A stretch of 6,831 bases of DNA from Chloroflexota bacterium (GCA_003648125.1 QMOE01000127.1:1-6831), one strand, 5' to 3'; positions 1 to 6,337 are shown, counted from the first letter of the stretch. Numbers and translations are program-made. Notes: a model not told the origin generated them from the sequence alone.

Positions 1-338
1 TATCGCCCCGGGCGACGTGGGGCCACAGCATAAACCTCATCCTGCCTTTCGGCGCCGACCTGGATGGTGATGGAAGCCCCACGCTGGCCTGGCGGGCGGT
101 AGGCGAGGCCGATTGGATCACTGACACGATGCTTAACCGGGTTGTGGCGGAGGGATACTTCACAGCTACTCTGCCGGTGACGCGCATGGTGCTGTATGAA
201 TTTCAGGTCACTTTCAAGGACCCGGATGGCGTTCAGTATGACGAGACGTCTATGCAAAGTGGTACAGCGGAATTGCCACCGGTGACGATGGAGTTCCAGC
301 ACGTGTATCTGCCGCTGGTTGTCCGCAACCAACCGTAG
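1..338 (+). CDS. C-terminal end of a secreted beta-sandwich (Fn3-like) protein, 5' truncated
   Basis: The reading frame is open from base 3 and enters from the left edge; about 111 C-terminal residues are visible and the stop is TAG at 336-338. It contains an Asp-rich, calcium-loop-like motif (DLDGDGS, about bases 57-77) and then text typical of an Fn3/Ig-like strand pattern (YEFQVTFKDPDGV, about 198-236). The end is hydrophobic, HVYLPLVVRNQP. From memory, tails of the YLPLV(x)R type are frequent at the ends of exported Chloroflexota proteins, so I infer an extracellular or surface protein; the tail's function is not known to me. The gene lies 73 bp upstream of the transcobalamin-like surface protein on the same strand. 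In related clusters a prenyltransferase/squalene-oxidase-like barrel protein often occupies such a position, but the visible part does not show that fold. The full identity cannot be decided from this fragment. Confidence 0.75.
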   Translation, partial: SPRATWGHSINLILPFGADLDGDGSPTLAWRAVGEADWITDTMLNRVVAEGYFTATLPVTRMVLYEFQVTFKDPDGVQYDETSMQSGTAELPPVTMEFQHVYLPLVVRNQP

Positions 339-348
339 GCGCTTGAGA

Positions 349-389
349 CGTGCAACGCACCTTTTTGTCAAGAAGAAGTGCGTTGCACG
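349..389 (+). terminator. Intercistronic hairpin, possible terminator or attenuator
   Basis: A perfect 12-bp inverted repeat has CGTGCAACGCAC at 349-360 and its complement at 378-389. The 17-nt spacer contains T-rich and A-rich halves that could extend the stem with G-T pairs. It begins 10 bp after the stop of the first gene and ends about 22 bp before the next start. Only TTT follows the stem, so a classical intrinsic terminator is not well supported. It could instead attenuate read-through, stabilise an mRNA end, or be a small dispersed palindrome. Confidence 0.5.
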
Positions 390-396
390 CTTTCGG

Positions 397-404
397 GAAG
401 GGGA
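397..404 (+). promoter_or_regulatory. Ribosome binding site for the GTG-started surface protein
   Basis: The purine-rich GAAGGGGA ends 7 bases before the GTG at 412. It supports that non-ATG start over the in-frame ATG at 442. Confidence 0.5.
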
Positions 405-411
405 ATGACCT

Positions 412-1728
412 GTGGAGCACAAAACGGGTGTGTGGCGTAGGATGCTGGCTTTGTTGGTCACAGTCTCGATCTGCGGGTTAGCCCATGGAGATGTCTATCC
501 CTTTCGAGGCCATGCTCAGGCCCAGGGCCAGGGCCAGGGAGCGAATCAGGTGGGGATTGTGATCCACTTTGGGGATGGCGCATCGGTGACACGCTGCGTG
601 ACTTTTTCCGAGCCGCAGATCAGCGGTTATGATGCCCTGACCCGCACTGGCCTGAACATCGTGGCTGCGTTCGATAATGCTCAGGGGGCCGCAGTATGCC
701 AGATCGAAAACACAGGCTGTCCGGTCGAAAGCTGCTTGACGTGCGACATCCCCAACTACTGGTCGTACTGGCATTTGAGTGACGGCAATTGGTCGTATTC
801 TACGCTGGGTGCCAGCAATTTCTTCCTGCACCACGGCGACGTGGATGGCTGGAGTTGGGGAAGCGGGACGCCTCCCCCGGTCTACTCCTTTGACCAGATT
901 TGCGCTCCTCCGCCAACCAATACGCCGACCGTGGCACCGACACCAACTGCTACGCCGCTGCCGACGATGCCGCCGACGGATACGCCGCTTCCAGCTACAC
1001 CTACACTGTCCCCTTCAGCTACTCCTGCGCCGGCAGCGACGGCTACCTCTCCCCCGCCGACGGCCTGGTTTCGCCTGGATGCCAACCCGATCCCGGCCGG
1101 CGCGTGTACCACTGTGCGCTGGGACACGAGTTACGCCGATGCGGTCTATCTGGATGATGAGCTTGTGACCACGAACGGCAGCCGACAGGTCTGTCCGTCT
1201 GCACCGCAGGAATATCGCTTGCGGGTCGTGGGAGCTGGTGGAGAGCAGACGTATACGCTGATCCTGGGCATCACCGGCAGTACCCTGTCCCCCACTGTTG
1301 CGCCGACCCAGCCGGCTCTGCCCACGACCACCCAGGCCGGGATGCCGACACGCCCCTCAGTATCCCCGGCGGCAGGGGAAGTGGCCTCGGCTTTCTTGTT
1401 GACGCCATCACCAACACCCGCGTCTACTTCTGTCCACCGGGTGATTCCCTCACTGTCCTCGCCAACACTCGTTGCGCTGCCCACTCCCTCGGAATCGGTT
1501 GCGATCCCGACGCCAACCGCCACCGGAGAGGCGATAGCAATGGCGATGGTGATGACGATGACAAGGGCGACAGAGCGGGAGCCGGACACGCCGACCCCTG
1601 TTCTATCCTCGACATCATCGTCAATATCGCCAAAGCCGTGGTCCGCTGCCGTGGGGTACATCACATTCAGCCTGATGGTCGGCGGTTTGGTGGGGTGGCT
1701 GGCCTTCCTCCTGACACGGAGATCGTGA
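412..1728 (+). CDS. Membrane-anchored surface protein with transcobalamin-like (DUF4430/SCO2322-like) domain
   Basis: This 438-aa protein probably sits outside the membrane and captures or presents the substrate for the ECF importer encoded directly downstream. A signal peptide covers about residues 8-26 (MLALLVTVSICGLAHG). Residues 48-164 form a Cys-rich domain (C62, C96, C103, C108, C111, C164) with YWSYWH (116-121) and GDVDGWSWG (142-150). I associate this pattern with DUF4430/SCO2322-type proteins, which are related to the beta domain of transcobalamin and occur next to ECF genes. A Pro/Thr stalk (165-217) leads to a small beta domain (218-287) with two Cys (C232, C261) that may form a disulfide. 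A second Ser/Pro/Thr stalk (291-408) precedes a C-terminal transmembrane helix (413-434) ending in RRS. The GTG start at 412 is chosen because GAAGGGGA (397-404) lies 7 bases upstream; ATG at 442 would shorten the signal peptide's basic region. The ligand is unproven. Confidence 0.82.
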   Translation: MEHKTGVWRRMLALLVTVSICGLAHGDVYPFRGHAQAQGQGQGANQVGIVIHFGDGASVTRCVTFSEPQISGYDALTRTGLNIVAAFDNAQGAAVCQIENTGCPVESCLTCDIPNYWSYWHLSDGNWSYSTLGASNFFLHHGDVDGWSWGSGTPPPVYSFDQICAPPPTNTPTVAPTPTATPLPTMPPTDTPLPATPTLSPSATPAPAATATSPPPTAWFRLDANPIPAGACTTVRWDTSYADAVYLDDELVTTNGSRQVCPSAPQEYRLRVVGAGGEQTYTLILGITGSTLSPTVAPTQPALPTTTQAGMPTRPSVSPAAGEVASAFLLTPSPTPASTSVHRVIPSLSSPTLVALPTPSESVAIPTPTATGEAIAMAMVMTMTRATEREPDTPTPVLSSTSSSISPKPWSAAVGYITFSLMVGGLVGWLAFLLTRRS

Positions 1729-1735
1729 GAATGGC

Positions 1736-2566
1736 ATGACTGCTCGGAAGTTCCTCTCCGGGCTGATCTACACCCTCAGCGCCGCCATTGGGGTCCTGGC
1801 CTTCATTTCTCCCTTTTTCCCCGCGGCCCGCTCGGCAGCTTTGGGGGCTACCCAGGGCCAGGGGACAGGGGCGATGACTATGGTCACGACAACTGCCCTG
1901 GTGCTCTTGGCGCTGACGGCCCTGTTGGTAGAGATGCACGGCCAGGCGATGGCTGCCAAGACGGTAGCCACGTTGGGCGTGTTGACCGCCGTCGCCAGCG
2001 TGCTCCGTTTCATCGAGGTCGCGGTCCCAATGCCGGGGGGATTTTCTCCCATCTTCGCGCCCATCATTCTGGTCGGCTACGTCTTTGGGAGTCGCTTTGG
2101 CTTTTTGATGGGCACGTTCACACTCCTGGTCTCCGCGCTGATCACCGGAGGAGTGGGGCCATGGCTACCGTACCAGATGTTCACCACCGGCTGGGTAGGG
2201 ATGATGGCCGGCTGGCTGGGACGTCTGATGGGGAGCCAGCGCCGTCCCTCCGGCCGACGTTTGGGCGGAGAGATCGTCGTCCTGAGCAGCTTTGGTGCCT
2301 TGTGGGGAATTTTATACGGGGTAATCATCAATTTGTATTTCTGGCCTTTTACGGCCGGCCCGACCATTCCCGGTGGTCCTGACGTGGAGTGGAGCCAGAT
2401 TGCGAGCCAGTATGTGGCCTTTTATCTCTCTACGTCGCTGGTGTGGGACCTGATGCGCGCTTTGGGCAACGCTGCGTTGATCGCCGCCCTGGGTGCGCCA
2501 ACGATCCGCTCATTGCGCCGTTTCCGCCGTCGCTTCCATTTCACCGTGGAGTCTCCCCATGCGTGA
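1736..2566 (+). CDS. ECF transporter S component (substrate-binding membrane subunit)
   Basis: This 276-aa integral membrane protein is the likely substrate-specificity subunit of an energy-coupling factor importer. The core runs from about residue 74 to 252 with six predicted helices. Recognisable stretches are LRF (90-92), the glycine-rich GGVGPWLPYQM (138-148) between core helices, FWPF (202-205) and a late TSLVWDLMRALGN segment (233-245). I recall these from the actinobacterial/Chloroflexota S family that sits beside DUF4430/SCO2322-like proteins. Two further hydrophobic segments (about 8-30 and 48-66) precede the core, so it is longer than the usual S protein of about 180-200 aa. The C-terminus is strongly basic (RRFRRRF, 261-267) and cytoplasmic by the positive-inside rule. 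The gene starts 7 bp after the surface protein's stop, with GGAG at 1718-1721, and its last 8 bp overlap the T gene. Vitamin B12 or another corrinoid is a plausible substrate by context only. Confidence 0.83.
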   Translation: MTARKFLSGLIYTLSAAIGVLAFISPFFPAARSAALGATQGQGTGAMTMVTTTALVLLALTALLVEMHGQAMAAKTVATLGVLTAVASVLRFIEVAVPMPGGFSPIFAPIILVGYVFGSRFGFLMGTFTLLVSALITGGVGPWLPYQMFTTGWVGMMAGWLGRLMGSQRRPSGRRLGGEIVVLSSFGALWGILYGVIINLYFWPFTAGPTIPGGPDVEWSQIASQYVAFYLSTSLVWDLMRALGNAALIAALGAPTIRSLRRFRRRFHFTVESPHA

Positions 2567-3587
2567 TCCGCGTGCCTGGGCAACGTGGGTGCTGACGGCG
2601 CTGGTGGTGGCTTCTTCCACCCGCAACCCTCTGTATGTCGTCCTGGTGCTGTTGTCCACAATGGTGGTCGGCGGGAGCTGTGCTTCCGATGCCAACCAGG
2701 GTCGCCAGGCGGTCATCGCGCCTGTGCGGTTTGCGGCCGTGGCCCTGCCCTTCGCCGCGGTCTTCAATGCCGCGACGGCCCACATAGGGGAGGTGGTTTT
2801 CTTTCGCCTGCCAAGCCATTGGCCGCTGATCGGTGGCCCATGGACCGGGGAAGCGATGCTCTTCGGCGTGGTCAATGGGCTGGTGTTGACGACGATCTAT
2901 AGCGCCTTCTCCGCCTTCAACCGGGCCATATCGGTGCGCGATCTGATTCGCCTGACCCCTCAGGCGTTCCACGAGGCCGGTGTGGTGCTCTGTGTAGCGT
3001 TGACCTTTGTCCCTCAGATGACCCGCAACCTGCGCCGCATCCGGGAGGCGCAGGCTGTACGGGGGCATCGGGTGCGGGGTTGGCGGGACTGGCTGCCCAT
3101 CGTTGTTCCTCTGCTGGTCGGGAGTATGGAGCAAGCCCTGTCCCTGGCAGAGGCGATGGTGGCGCGGGGGTATGGGGCAGTATCGGAGCGGCGACAGTCC
3201 ATCCGCACACAGGTTACGCTGGTCATTGGTCTGGTAACTTTGTTGATCGGTTGGAGCGCCTACTCGTTGCGTGCCGCCTCACCGACCTGGAGGTGGCTCG
3301 CTGTGGTCTCCCTGGCAGTTGGCGGCGGCGTCATTGCCGGTGTAGTCATCGCTTTGGGGCAGGAGGCCTCGTCCACGGTCTATCGCCCCCGTCCCTGGAT
3401 CATGGCGGACACGATGGGGATGGTGGGGTGTGTTGCGGTGTGGGGGGTGGTTCTGCTGGGCCGAGGAGCGCTCTACTACACGCCCTATCCGCATTTGAGT
3501 TGGCCGTCTTTTCACCCACTGGTCGGCGTGGGGCTATTGGGCCTGCTGATGCCGGCCATCCTGGTCGGCGGGGCACGGGGGGTTTGA
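2559..3587 (+). CDS. ecfT: ECF transporter T component (EcfT/CbiQ family permease)
   Basis: This is the 342-aa transmembrane scaffold that couples the ATPases to the S component. The diagnostic EcfT coupling-helix motifs are both present in their usual spacing: VRG at 167-169 (within IREAQAVRGHR) and ARG at 202-204 (within AEAMVARGYGAV). They follow a conserved FVPQMTRNLRRIREAQ stretch (150-165). Hydrophobic segments lie on both sides, with about three more towards the C-terminus (220-340), making it longer than the typical CbiQ of about 250-270 aa. The ATG at 2559 is chosen over an upstream in-frame ATG at 2493. It has GGAG at 2548-2551 with a 7-base spacer and overlaps the S gene stop by 8 bp (ATGCGTGA), a usual translational-coupling arrangement, whereas 2493 would overlap S by 74 bp and add a non-membrane tail. 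The ATPase gene follows after 9 bp. Confidence 0.9.
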   Translation: MRDPRAWATWVLTALVVASSTRNPLYVVLVLLSTMVVGGSCASDANQGRQAVIAPVRFAAVALPFAAVFNAATAHIGEVVFFRLPSHWPLIGGPWTGEAMLFGVVNGLVLTTIYSAFSAFNRAISVRDLIRLTPQAFHEAGVVLCVALTFVPQMTRNLRRIREAQAVRGHRVRGWRDWLPIVVPLLVGSMEQALSLAEAMVARGYGAVSERRQSIRTQVTLVIGLVTLLIGWSAYSLRAASPTWRWLAVVSLAVGGGVIAGVVIALGQEASSTVYRPRPWIMADTMGMVGCVAVWGVVLLGRGALYYTPYPHLSWPSFHPLVGVGLLGLLMPAILVGGARGV

Positions 3588-3596
3588 AAGGTTTGG

Positions 3597-5243
3597 ATGG
3601 AACCATTCATCTATTGTGAAAATGTGACGTATACCTACCCAGAGGCCCATGCGCCGGCGCTGGCGGATGTGACGTTGGAGATCGAGCGAGGGGAGTTCGT
3701 ACTCTTCATGGGGCCTTCCGGGTCTGGCAAATCCACCATGTTGCGCTGTTTCAACGGTTTGGTGCCCCATTTCACCGGCGGCGCTATCCAGGGGCATGTC
3801 CGCGTAGCGGGGGCAGATCCTCTACGGGCCGGACCACAAGAGTTGAGTCGCATCGTTGGGTTCGTGTTTCAGGACCCGGAAGCCCAGTTCGTCATGGATC
3901 GGGTTGAGGATGAGATCGCGTTTGGATTGGAGAATGCGGCCGTGCCCCCCGAAGAGATGCGCCATCGGGTCGAGGCGCTATTGGCGCAGATGGGGCTATC
4001 CGCGCTACGAGATCGTCCCCTGGAGACGCTTTCCGGCGGTGAGCGCCAACGAGTGGCCATCGCCGCGGCGCTGGTGCTCCGCCCCCAGGTGTTGGCGTTG
4101 GACGAACCGACCTCCCAACTCGATCCTCACTCTGCTCAGGAAGTGCTTCAGGCTGTGGTGCGTTTGAATCGGGAGGATGGCCTGACGGTGCTGCTGGCCG
4201 AGCATCGCCTGGAGCGGATATTGCCATACGTGGATCGGATCGTCTACCTCCCCGGGCCGGGTCGGCCGGTGGTGAGTGGCCCTCCCTGCGACGTACTGCG
4301 CTTTGTAGACATAGAGCTGACGCCGCCGTTGGTCACCCTTGGAAAGGCGTTAGGGTGGGAGCCGTTACCCCTCACCCTGGCGGAGGGTCGGCGATTCGCC
4401 CGCCGGGTGATACCTTCTCCTCTCCCCCGGCATGCGTCGCGACCGCCCTCGCGCCGCACCCCCCCGGTGCTGTGGGTTGAGGATCTGTCGGTAAGTTATC
4501 GGGAAACACCGGTTTTGCGGGCGGCCTCTCTCTCCGTAGGAAGCGGTGAGTTGGTAGCGCTAATGGGACGGAATGGGGCCGGTAAGACAACGCTTCTGCG
4601 GGCGATCGTGGGGCTGTTGCCTCCACACGCCCGTCAGGGGCGGATTTGGCTGAATGGGGAGCGGTTGGATGATTGGCATACCGCTGAAATCTGTCGTCGG
4701 GTGGGGTATTTGCCCCAGGAGCCGGACGCGCTCCTGTTTGCCGATACCGTGGCCGACGAACTTTGGGTTACGTTGCGCAACCATGGCCTGGCATCGAACC
4801 CGCCAATCTCCCCCCCGGAATTGTTGGACCGTCTCGGCCTGCGGGTGCAGGCCACAGCCTATCCGCGCGACTTGAGCATTGGACAACGGCAACGGGTGGC
4901 GCTGGGGGCTGTCACTGTCACCCGCCCCCGTCTGCTGTTGTTGGATGAGCCGACACGGGGGCTGGATTATCCGGCCAAGCGGGCATTGGGGCATCTGCTG
5001 CGAGCCTGGCAGCGAGAAGGGAGCGGCGTGCTCCTGGTCACCCATGACGTCGAGCTGGTTGCGCAGATCGCCGACCGGGTCGTTCTGCTAGAAGGTGGAC
5101 GAGTGTTGGCCGATGGCCCGCCCGATGCAGTGTTGACGTCGGCGGACATCGGCCCCTTCGCCCCGCAGGTGGCGCAAGTGTTCCCTGGGAGCGGATGGCT
5201 GACGGCTGAGGATGTGTTGCGAGGTGTTGAGAAAGGTAAGTGA
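3597..5243 (+). CDS. ecfA: Fused two-domain ECF transporter ATPase (EcfA1-EcfA2 in one chain)
   Basis: This 548-aa cytoplasmic protein carries two ABC nucleotide-binding domains that power the ECF importer. Domain 1 has Walker A GPSGSGKST (39-47), Q92 in FQDPEAQF, the EcfA-typical VEDEIAFGLEN run (103-113), signature LSGGE (145-149), Walker B with D169/E170, D-loop SQLD (173-176) and switch H203. An Arg/Pro-rich linker covers about 263-290. Domain 2 has Walker A GRNGAGKTT (324-332), Q374 in LPQEPDALL, a variant signature LSIGQ (426-430), Walker B D450/E451, D-loop RGLD (454-457) and H483. All catalytic residues are present in both halves, so both ATP sites could work. The ATG at 3597 lies 9 bp after the T stop, with AAAGG at 3587-3591. 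The fused arrangement is typical of operons with their own dedicated ECF module. The stop codon lies inside the closing hairpin. Confidence 0.93.
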   Translation: MEPFIYCENVTYTYPEAHAPALADVTLEIERGEFVLFMGPSGSGKSTMLRCFNGLVPHFTGGAIQGHVRVAGADPLRAGPQELSRIVGFVFQDPEAQFVMDRVEDEIAFGLENAAVPPEEMRHRVEALLAQMGLSALRDRPLETLSGGERQRVAIAAALVLRPQVLALDEPTSQLDPHSAQEVLQAVVRLNREDGLTVLLAEHRLERILPYVDRIVYLPGPGRPVVSGPPCDVLRFVDIELTPPLVTLGKALGWEPLPLTLAEGRRFARRVIPSPLPRHASRPPSRRTPPVLWVEDLSVSYRETPVLRAASLSVGSGELVALMGRNGAGKTTLLRAIVGLLPPHARQGRIWLNGERLDDWHTAEICRRVGYLPQEPDALLFADTVADELWVTLRNHGLASNPPISPPELLDRLGLRVQATAYPRDLSIGQRQRVALGAVTVTRPRLLLLDEPTRGLDYPAKRALGHLLRAWQREGSGVLLVTHDVELVAQIADRVVLLEGGRVLADGPPDAVLTSADIGPFAPQVAQVFPGSGWLTAEDVLRGVEKGK

Positions 5244-5267
5244 CGGCCATCTGTGGATGGCCGTCAC
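5240..5267. terminator. Hairpin closing the ECF operon, possibly bidirectional
   Basis: A perfect 12-bp stem (GTGACGGCCATC at 5240-5251, complement at 5256-5267) has a 4-nt loop. It includes the stop codon of the ATPase gene and lies 20 bp from the end of the convergent minus-strand gene. No T-run follows on either strand, so intrinsic termination is inferred from position and stem strength only. Confidence 0.6.
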
Positions 5268-5287
5268 CTGTTGGAACCTGACCTACT

Positions 5288-5833
5288 CTACATACCGCCG
5301 TTGTTCTCAGCGGGTGCCCTGGGGGCCGGGTTCCGTTGATGCATATGTCCTCTCAGCAGACCCAGAGGGACGAACCCGTTTTCCAGGCCTTCCAACAGCC
5401 AGTCGGCTTGTTCCTGGGATATACGTCCGTTCTCCACAGCCCGCTCGATAGCTTGCTCGGCCGCCTGACGCATCGCCTCCTGGCGGGCCTCCCGCATAGC
5501 CTCTCGCACGGTTTCGATCTCCACCCCTTGCTCTTCGGCGACTTCTTCCAGAGTTTTTCCGCCGTGCAGCTCACTGAACAGTTCCTCTGGAGTCAGTCCC
5601 AGGGCTTCGGCGGCTGCGTCAAACACCGTCCAATCCCTTCCCAGGCCCCAGCCTCGCCTGTCCATCCTTCCGCCGCTGCGTCCTAAGCCGCCAGGCCTGG
5701 CAGGCATATCCCCCGCAGGCGGAACACCCGGTTCAGGGGTGGGTTCCTGCGCGAATACGCTGGATACACCTACTACACCGACCAGCAGGACCAACAAGGC
5801 TATACCGGAAAACAAACTTAGCTTTTTCAACAT
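5288..5833 (-). CDS. Small secreted helical protein of unknown function
   Basis: The protein is 181 aa. Residues 1-28 form a classical signal peptide (basic LKK, hydrophobic core, likely cut after VFA at 26-28). A Pro-rich segment (31-47) and a Gly/Arg-rich segment (48-67) follow. Residues 70-155 are predicted helical and charged: ALGLTPEELFSELHGG (77-92), a second helix around TLEEVAEEQGV, and AVENGRISQEQADWLLEGL (132-150). The style 'xxGLTPEEL...GKTLEEVAxxxGV...GRISQEQADWLL' recurs in many secreted or stress-related small proteins of Gram-positive bacteria and Chloroflexota, partly resembling DUF2680, but I cannot assign a role. ATG at 5833 is preferred over GTG at 5842-5840, because the ribosome site GGGAGG overlaps the latter and sits 8 bases before the former. 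It is convergent with the ECF operon and probably unrelated to it. Confidence 0.8.
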   Translation of the reverse strand: MLKKLSLFSGIALLVLLVGVVGVSSVFAQEPTPEPGVPPAGDMPARPGGLGRSGGRMDRRGWGLGRDWTVFDAAAEALGLTPEELFSELHGGKTLEEVAEEQGVEIETVREAMREARQEAMRQAAEQAIERAVENGRISQEQADWLLEGLENGFVPLGLLRGHMHQRNPAPRAPAENNGGM

Positions 5834-5841
5834 CCAATGCA

Positions 5842-5847
5842 CCTCCC
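5842..5847 (-). promoter_or_regulatory. Ribosome binding site deciding the start of the small secreted protein
   Basis: GGGAGG (read on the minus strand) lies 8 bases before ATG at 5833. The longer GTG start at 5842 would overlap this site, so it is unlikely. Confidence 0.7.
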
Positions 5848-5876
5848 TTCTATTGTGTTTTATGGTGGCTCTACAC

Positions 5877-5982
5877 GGATTCGAGGGGTAGGGACGAGCC
5901 TCCCGCAGGTTGCGTTTGCCGCAGTTTCTGCGTCGGCCAAGCCTGTATGAACCTGTAGGAGGCTGGCTTACCCCACGAATCC
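5877..5982. repeat. Palindromic element C, long imperfect hairpin
   Basis: The left arm 5877-5911 and right arm 5950-5982 are imperfect inverted repeats. Paired blocks include GGATTCG, GGGGTA, AGCCTCC and CAGGTT, separated by small mismatches and one bulge. The 38-nt centre (5912-5949) holds a smaller CGCAG/CTGCG stem. The core CCTCCCGCAGGTT (5899-5911) recurs in element B. No clear target-site duplication is visible. It lies 29 bp upstream of the ribosome site of the minus-strand gene, so it may be transcribed as part of that leader. Confidence 0.75.
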
Positions 5983-6001
5983 ACGTTGACCCTCTATGGT
6001 T

Positions 6002-6033
6002 ACTATAGCAGGGAGTTGTAATCGGAGTGTAAA
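6002..6033 (-). promoter_or_regulatory. Candidate extended -10 promoter for the small secreted protein gene
   Basis: Read on the minus strand, TGCTATAGT (6010-6002) matches an extended -10 (TGnTATAAT) with one mismatch. A TTTACA -35-like hexamer lies at 6033-6028, with a long 20-bp spacer. Transcription would begin near 5995 and give a leader of about 160 nt containing palindrome C. The assignment is by consensus only. Confidence 0.35.
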
Positions 6034-6176
6034 GGCGGTGTTATAGTCTGATGAAATTTGGTGGTTACTTACTACTCAGGCTGACGGTTGAAACCGCGCC
6101 TGGGGAGCTAAAGCTGGCTGTCCACCTGCGCGGACAGGCGCGCCCACGCAGGTGGACACTTGGCTGCAAGCCCCCT

Positions 6177-6186
6177 AGAGGCGATT
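6177..6186 (+). repeat. Left copy of direct repeat AGAGGCGATT (putative target-site duplication)
   Basis: This is identical to 6328-6337. The two copies bracket element B, and keeping one copy restores the palindrome of element A. Confidence 0.65.
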
Positions 6187-6327
6187 CACTACCCGACATA
6201 TTGATCGGCGACCCTCCCGCAGGTTTGAAACTACGTCAGTTGCACGTGTATAGCCCCACATCAGGGCACAAAATGCCCCCAAACCGCTTCTGAACCTGCG
6301 GGAGGGTCAAGATGTCGGGTAGTGAGC
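6187..6327. mobile_element. Palindromic element B (MITE-like) inserted into element A
   Basis: Two perfect 14-bp inverted blocks pair across this 141-bp segment: TCACTACCCGACAT (6186-6199) with 6312-6325, and CCCTCCCGCAGGTT (6212-6225) with 6293-6306. The left arm has a 7-nt extra stretch between the two blocks. A small GGGCA/TGCCC hairpin lies in the centre (6264-6278). The segment is bounded by the direct repeat AGAGGCGATT on both sides, which suggests insertion by a transposase acting in trans. There is no transposase gene in it. The right end carries three extra bases (AGC) relative to the left end, so the exact boundary and duplication length (7-10 bp) are uncertain. Confidence 0.65.
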
Positions 6328-6337
6328 AGAGGCGATT
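6328..6337 (+). repeat. Right copy of direct repeat AGAGGCGATT (putative target-site duplication)
   Basis: This is identical to 6177-6186 and directly follows the right end of element B. In the native element A it overlaps the small palindrome at 6332-6345. Confidence 0.65.

Noticed and set aside
339..411. Cobalamin riboswitch ahead of the ECF operon
   Set aside because: The gap is only 73 nt, far too short for a B12 riboswitch, and is mostly occupied by a simple hairpin. Any riboswitch would have to lie upstream of the window.
1146..1664. Antisense ORF of 172 codons opposite the surface-protein gene
   Set aside because: It is a by-product of the Pro/Thr-rich stalk sequence (few stops on the opposite strand) and has a Val/Gly/Ser-rich composition without recognisable motifs.
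2493..2558. Longer N-terminus for the T component starting at 2493
   Set aside because: It would overlap the S gene by 74 bp and add a non-membrane extension, while ATG at 2559 has GGAG 7 bases upstream and a normal coupled overlap.
5995..6000. TATGGT direct repeat (also 5861-5866) as target-site duplication of element C
   Set aside because: It is only 6 bp and lies 10-12 bp outside the palindrome ends, so it is compatible with chance.
5986..6006. Plus-strand promoter TTGACC with TACTAT
   Set aside because: The spacer is only 9 bp, far from the usual 17, and no plus-strand gene follows.
6051..6293. Plus-strand ORF of 80 codons in the intergenic region
   Set aside because: It runs through the palindromic elements A and B, has no ribosome site, and its composition follows the inverted repeats.
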